The notes beneath the pieces were generated by a model, which saw only the letters and a list, made by a program, of their open reading frames with translations, was not told the origin of the DNA and did not search any database. Shown here piece after piece: positions 60,457-64,000 of a stretch of 64,000 nucleotides of DNA. Numbering within the stretch: the stretch's first letter is position 1; each line of letters starts with the position of its first letter. This stretch comes from Druceiella hillmani (Eukaryota; Arthropoda; Insecta; Lepidoptera; Hepialidae), in assembly GCA_039881145.1 (NCBI GenBank), contig JAYKKI010000008.1, positions 35,797,001 through 35,861,000 on the forward strand, given 5' to 3'. Position numbers and translations under genes: made by a program.

Positions 60457-60939
60457 GGGCTTGTAGCCTCAAGTCTCAAAACGAATATTTGAAGTTTATA
60501 AAGAGATCTACGTTAAATTGAAAAATATTGTATTAAATAGAAAGCTACACTGAAATTTTGACGAAATTTCTTCATGGTTCTTAAATTTCATAAATTTTGT
60601 TATTTTCTCTCTGTTAAAAATTATATTCTCTAATATTGAAAATAATATTTGAAATTTACAACACGTACGTGCCACATATTTTAAAACTCTATACGTAAAC
60701 TGTATTTGTAAAGAAGTGGAAAACCCCTACTGCGCCTAATATCTGTATAGAACGAAAGGCTACCATAAATATGTATTGTCTTACAATATGTATTGTCTTC
60801 GCTAGTTTTGCTGTGTATTAGCTGCAATAAAGGCAGGCCAAGTAGCCGCCCCACAACGATGGTTTCAGAGATTCTAGCCAATAAGATAATTTTATTTTAA
60901 GCACTAATTTTTTTTTGGAAATCTAACAAAATTTGTAAA
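60457..60939. other. AT-rich stretch upstream of the BEL/Pao remnant
   Basis: No LTR, primer-binding site or target duplication can be recognised here. It could contain a decayed 5' LTR or leader. Confidence 0.35.
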
Positions 60940-60944
60940 CAACA

Positions 60945-61800
60945 CTTTGATCTTGACAGCCCAACAGTTGAAACCATTTTACTTCGATGAATTTAAAAAA
61001 TTGTATTATGTACAAATCTTATGAAAATTGGGTAGGTTTCTGCACAAATTTAAAACGATTCGTTTGTGATCAACCGTGACTCTCTGAATTGAACTGGAAC
61101 TTCCAATATTTAAGATCTAGTTTGAGAGGTGAGGCGGTAGGTGTAATAGAAGCATGAGAAGCGACCGAGAAAAATTATTTAGTTGCGCAAGATTTCCATT
61201 TCGATAATAAACACATGATCATAAAAAGTCACGTTTTTACATTACTTAAATTACCAACGATGACCAAGGAATCTGTTGTCGAATTAAGAAAGTCTCAAGA
61301 TACTATTTTAACTCTCAGTCGATTTCTAAAATCATTAAGTGAACCTGTTGAGCAGAGGCGTTAATAATAATTTGAATTTTTACATAAAAAGTAGATCAAG
61401 ACACCCACACAGAATGACAAAAATCTATTCAAGGCACCGAAATGCCCAAAATGTGCGATTTCATAAATTTTTTGGAGGTACGCTGTCAAATATTAAGACG
61501 GCCAGAAGGCCAGATATAAACCAAAAAAACAAAGCAGATCATTTGCATAAAAACAAGCATTGACACCCACACAAAAAAATAAGTACTATATTATTATTGT
61601 ACTGTATACTGTATTGTATTATTTGTAAGGAAAATCATAAAGATTATGCATGTGAAAAATTACGAAAGATGGAATGAATGCATTAAAAAACCAAGGTAGC
61701 TAAAGCATGTTAAAATTGTTTAAATATTGGGCACCGTAGTAGTAAATGCAAATATTCTGAATGTAAGGAATGCGGGAAAAACACGATATATTAATATATT
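60945..61800 (+). pseudogene. BEL/Pao gag remnant
   Basis: Frame fragments show ENWVGF (about 61029), LRSSLRGEA (61110-61136) and TLLKLPTMTKESV (about 61239-61277), typical of the BEL gag core. A stop lies at 61155. Two CCHC zinc knuckles follow in another frame. The first has Cys, Cys, His, Cys codons at 61615, 61624, 61636 and 61651 (CX2CX3HX4C). The second has them at 61708, 61717, 61732 and 61747 (CX2CX4HX4C) and is broken by a stop at 61711. Gag would form the particle and bind the element RNA. Confidence 0.85.
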
Positions 61801-61849
61801 ATAATAACATGTATAACTATGATAATCAACAAAAAAAAATTCGGAGATA

Positions 61850-62400
61850 GACAAATGTTCGGGAAGCTCAAATATAAAGGTATATAGTGCCATAATTGCT
61901 ACGTAGGTCTTATTATCGACGGCGCCAATTAATATAAAAAGAAGGAATGGCGATATCATTCAGGATCGAATGTTATTGGACAAGGTTCGCAATCGCTAAA
62001 AAACTGGCATAAGGATTAAAATTACCATCCAAAAATATAGATCTCCCGGTAGAAAGTTAAAATCAACTAGAAACACATATCAAACATACAGTCAAAACAG
62101 AAATCCAATCAAAATTCAACAATTACAGTGAAATATTAGAATTTTTAGTCCTTCTGCGAATTTGTAACCACTTACCAAATGAATATATGGATAAACGCAT
62201 TCTCAAAATACCTTAAAATATAAAAATCGCCGATCCGAAATTTTATGAACCGGGAGAAATTGATGCGTTACTCGGCGCCAAAATATTTTACGAGCTCGTA
62301 TGTAGTGGAAATATAAAAATTCCAGGATATGAGGCGCGATTGTATAAGATAAAATTAGACTAGATAATTTCTGGGAAAGCAGGTAACGATGAAAAAATAT
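61850..62400 (+). pseudogene. BEL/Pao protease and protease-RT linker remnant
   Basis: Around 61915-61981 an open piece leads into MLLD, whose Asp codon is at 61979-61981. The GSQS that should follow is in another frame, because the active-site region is one base short. The linker ADPKFYEPGEIDALLGAKIF (about 62233-62292) and the following CSGNIK are the usual BEL sequence between protease and RT. The protease would cut the Gag-Pol polyprotein, but this copy cannot. Confidence 0.8.
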
Positions 62401-62459
62401 CAAAAATAATAACTTCATGCTACTTTCTACTGCTTTCATGCTTTAAATTACTACACAAA

Positions 62460-63390
62460 AGCATATAAAGATTTTGGGAAATAGAGGAAGTAGAAAAAGG
62501 ATATTTTCATCTAAGGAAGCATTTTGATTTTTTTTCCTGCGTAGCACTTTAAACTCACCACTCAACGAGACTATAGGTCAGAACGATACATTGTTCGTCT
62601 ACCATTTAACGAAAAATTGAAAATCTAGGTGAATCATACCAAAGCGCCGAGAAACAATTCTATGCATTAGAGAAAAATCCCAAAAATAAAAACACCATAT
62701 ATTGAAGGTATTCGTGAAGCTATCGTACTAGGACACATGAAACATATCAATTCACATGAAATTAAGGAACAGCATTGCTTCCTGCCACATCATCCCGTAA
62801 TTAAAGGAGCGAGGTCAACCATGAAAGTAAGAATCGTGTAAAGTGCAAGCTTTGGCATCATCCACAGATCAAATTGTTTCATTAGCCAATACCGAAGAGG
62901 TATATAAACCAATTCTCCTCGACGAAGGGGATATGTATTATCAATTATTTTATTGCGAGAAAATGAAAACAATAAATTACCAATATTCCTAATCGAGCTA
63001 GTCTTATTTGGCTATGCATGGGCACCACATTCGGCTACAAGCATATTCAATCAATTAACTGAGGATGAACGTACAAGATTTTCAATGGCCAGTGAAATTC
63101 TGAAAAGCCACTGCTACGTAGAGGAAGTCATGATAGGAACAGATACTATCAAAGACGCAAAAAACTTATACAATGAACTCATTGAGCTGAGGAATATGGG
63201 GGGATTACTCTTAGAAAATGGACATCGAACAACTCTGAGATTATATATACTATAGATGAATAACCTGTTGACATCAATCTATTTACAGAGGAAATATCTC
63301 AAACAAAAGCGATAGCCATTTAATTGAGCCGAATAAACGATGAAGTCACATACAACGATGGACAAATCTAAAATTCACTAAATGTGACAT
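62460..63390 (+). pseudogene. BEL/Pao reverse transcriptase remnant
   Basis: FWEIEEVEKG (about 62473) opens the domain, and FLPHHPV (62779-62799) followed by KVRIV is the characteristic BEL RT motif. A stop follows directly (about 62838). A long open segment at 62953-63255 covers the palm with APHSAT, the Q-L-TEDERTRF block and the active-site position. The expected YVDD is read as Tyr-Val-Glu-Glu (63115-63126), so both metal-binding Asp residues are replaced. The enzyme is dead by stops and by active site. Confidence 0.87.
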
Positions 63391-64000
63391 CTTATCAAAT
63401 ATTGCACGGATTTATGACCTATAGGCCCGATAATAGTTTCTGATAGGTCCGGTCTGATAGGCCCGGTAATAGTTTGTGCCAAAATTCTTATGTGAAAATT
63501 GTAGTAATGCAACATTGGACGGAGTGATTTATTTCCTGAAGACATACGGACCTCTTGGACGATGATTCAACAATAATTATCGATCCTAAACAAAATCACA
63601 TTTTCAAGTAAAATTATAATAGCGAATGCTCAGCAGGCTGAAATTTACGTATTCTGTAACGCCAGTAAAAAGCTATGCTTTTATGTAGAATTTATAGACA
63701 ACACTGAAGAAATGCTCATAAGGTGATAAATTCAAACGTGTTCTAGCCTATATATTGCGATTTAAAAACAATACCACGAAACATAAGCCTAAATCTATTG
63801 GATACCTCATAACTAAACAGTTAAACAAGGCGCTAAATTTGATAGTAAAATTGACCCAACAAGGATGTTTTAGGAAATTAAACAATTATCCACTACAGGG
63901 CTACTTAGCTTTAATAGTAAAATTCGGGCATTAAATTCATTTCTGGACAAGGGCGAAGTTATTCGTATATGCGGAAAATTAAATTTTTCAACATACCCTC
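63391..64000 (+). pseudogene. BEL/Pao RT-RNase H to pre-integrase remnant (partial)
   Basis: Pieces fit the region after RT: the 'I-A-R-I-Y-D-x-G' position at about 63400-63430, a cAKIL-like piece at 63477-63492, VFCNASKK at about 63649-63672 (usual CDASxxA of the RNase H start), and IRALNSFLDKGEVIRICGKL (63923-63982) just before the integrase zinc-binding domain. A small internal duplication of 'gataggcccgNtaatagttt' occurs at about 63418 and 63455. Sequence leaves the window before integrase. Confidence 0.75.

Larger units (their letters stand above)
60940..64000 (+). mobile_element. Decayed BEL/Pao LTR retrotransposon, truncated by the window end
   Basis: Gag, zinc knuckles, aspartic protease, reverse transcriptase and the pre-integrase segment appear in the expected BEL/Pao order on the plus strand, spread over several frames with many stops and frameshifts. 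The order PR-RT-RH-IN and the motif wording fit Pao-type insect elements better than Gypsy. The integrase core, envelope (if any) and 3' LTR would lie to the right of the window. The 5' LTR is not identified. The copy cannot make functional protein. Confidence 0.88.

Noticed and set aside
60200..60939. 5' LTR of the BEL/Pao element
   Set aside because: No TG...CA boundary, primer-binding site or matching second LTR can be seen, since the element runs out of the window.

Overview
The window reads as nuclear DNA from an insect, most likely a moth or butterfly (Lepidoptera). It is strongly AT-rich, full of long (TA)n microsatellites, and almost free of coding sequence. The lepidopteran call rests on several repeat relics: a dispersed element opening with the 'gggttccgtacctc' block (26195-26510), a degenerate relative at 28930-29245, a degraded 'tcacgcgagcgaa' end (about 21597), two copies of a tRNA-derived SINE, an RTE-like 3' end running into a (GAT)n tail, and a BEL/Pao LTR retrotransposon. 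I recognised these from memory; no database was searched.

No intact host protein-coding gene can be supported. The many short open frames are what AT-rich DNA and TA/TATG microsatellites give by chance. The left edge (1-300) is a GC-rich block with a good splice donor on the minus strand at 24-30 and stops in all three minus frames. It could be a 5' untranslated exon of a gene lying to the left. The only clear protein-coding remnants belong to mobile elements: an RTE-like fragment (about 48440-48655) and a decayed BEL/Pao element (about 60940 to the window end) with recognisable gag zinc knuckles, protease, reverse transcriptase and pre-integrase segments.

Layout: 1-2 kb, possible exon and the first hammerhead-like repeat; 2.07-2.7 kb, GC-rich island; 6.93-7.15 kb, two arms of the hammerhead-like repeat in inverted orientation; 10.0-10.5, 12.2-12.7, 14.1-14.4, 18.6-18.85, 23.9-24.3, 27.6-28.1, 33.5-33.7, 35.3-35.5, 37.4-37.6, 39.9-40.25, 56.4-56.7 and 57.85-58.2 kb, islands of higher-complexity, GC-richer, non-coding DNA that could be conserved regulatory elements; 20.8-21.3, 34.7-35.2 and 40.9-41.5 kb, tandem duplications of 179-242 bp units; 43.3-46.3 kb, a dense cluster of microsatellites and inverted-repeat elements; 51.28-51.56 kb, an array whose GAA/TTC blocks follow the 5-bp phase of heat-shock elements; 60.9-64 kb, BEL/Pao.

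The pattern of non-coding islands separated by AT-rich filler would fit a large intergenic region or intron near a developmental gene, but no gene in the window confirms this. The most interesting signals are the hammerhead-ribozyme-like cores, the heat-shock-element-like array, and a 33-bp hairpin at 60.4 kb whose arm differences are mostly G-U compatible.
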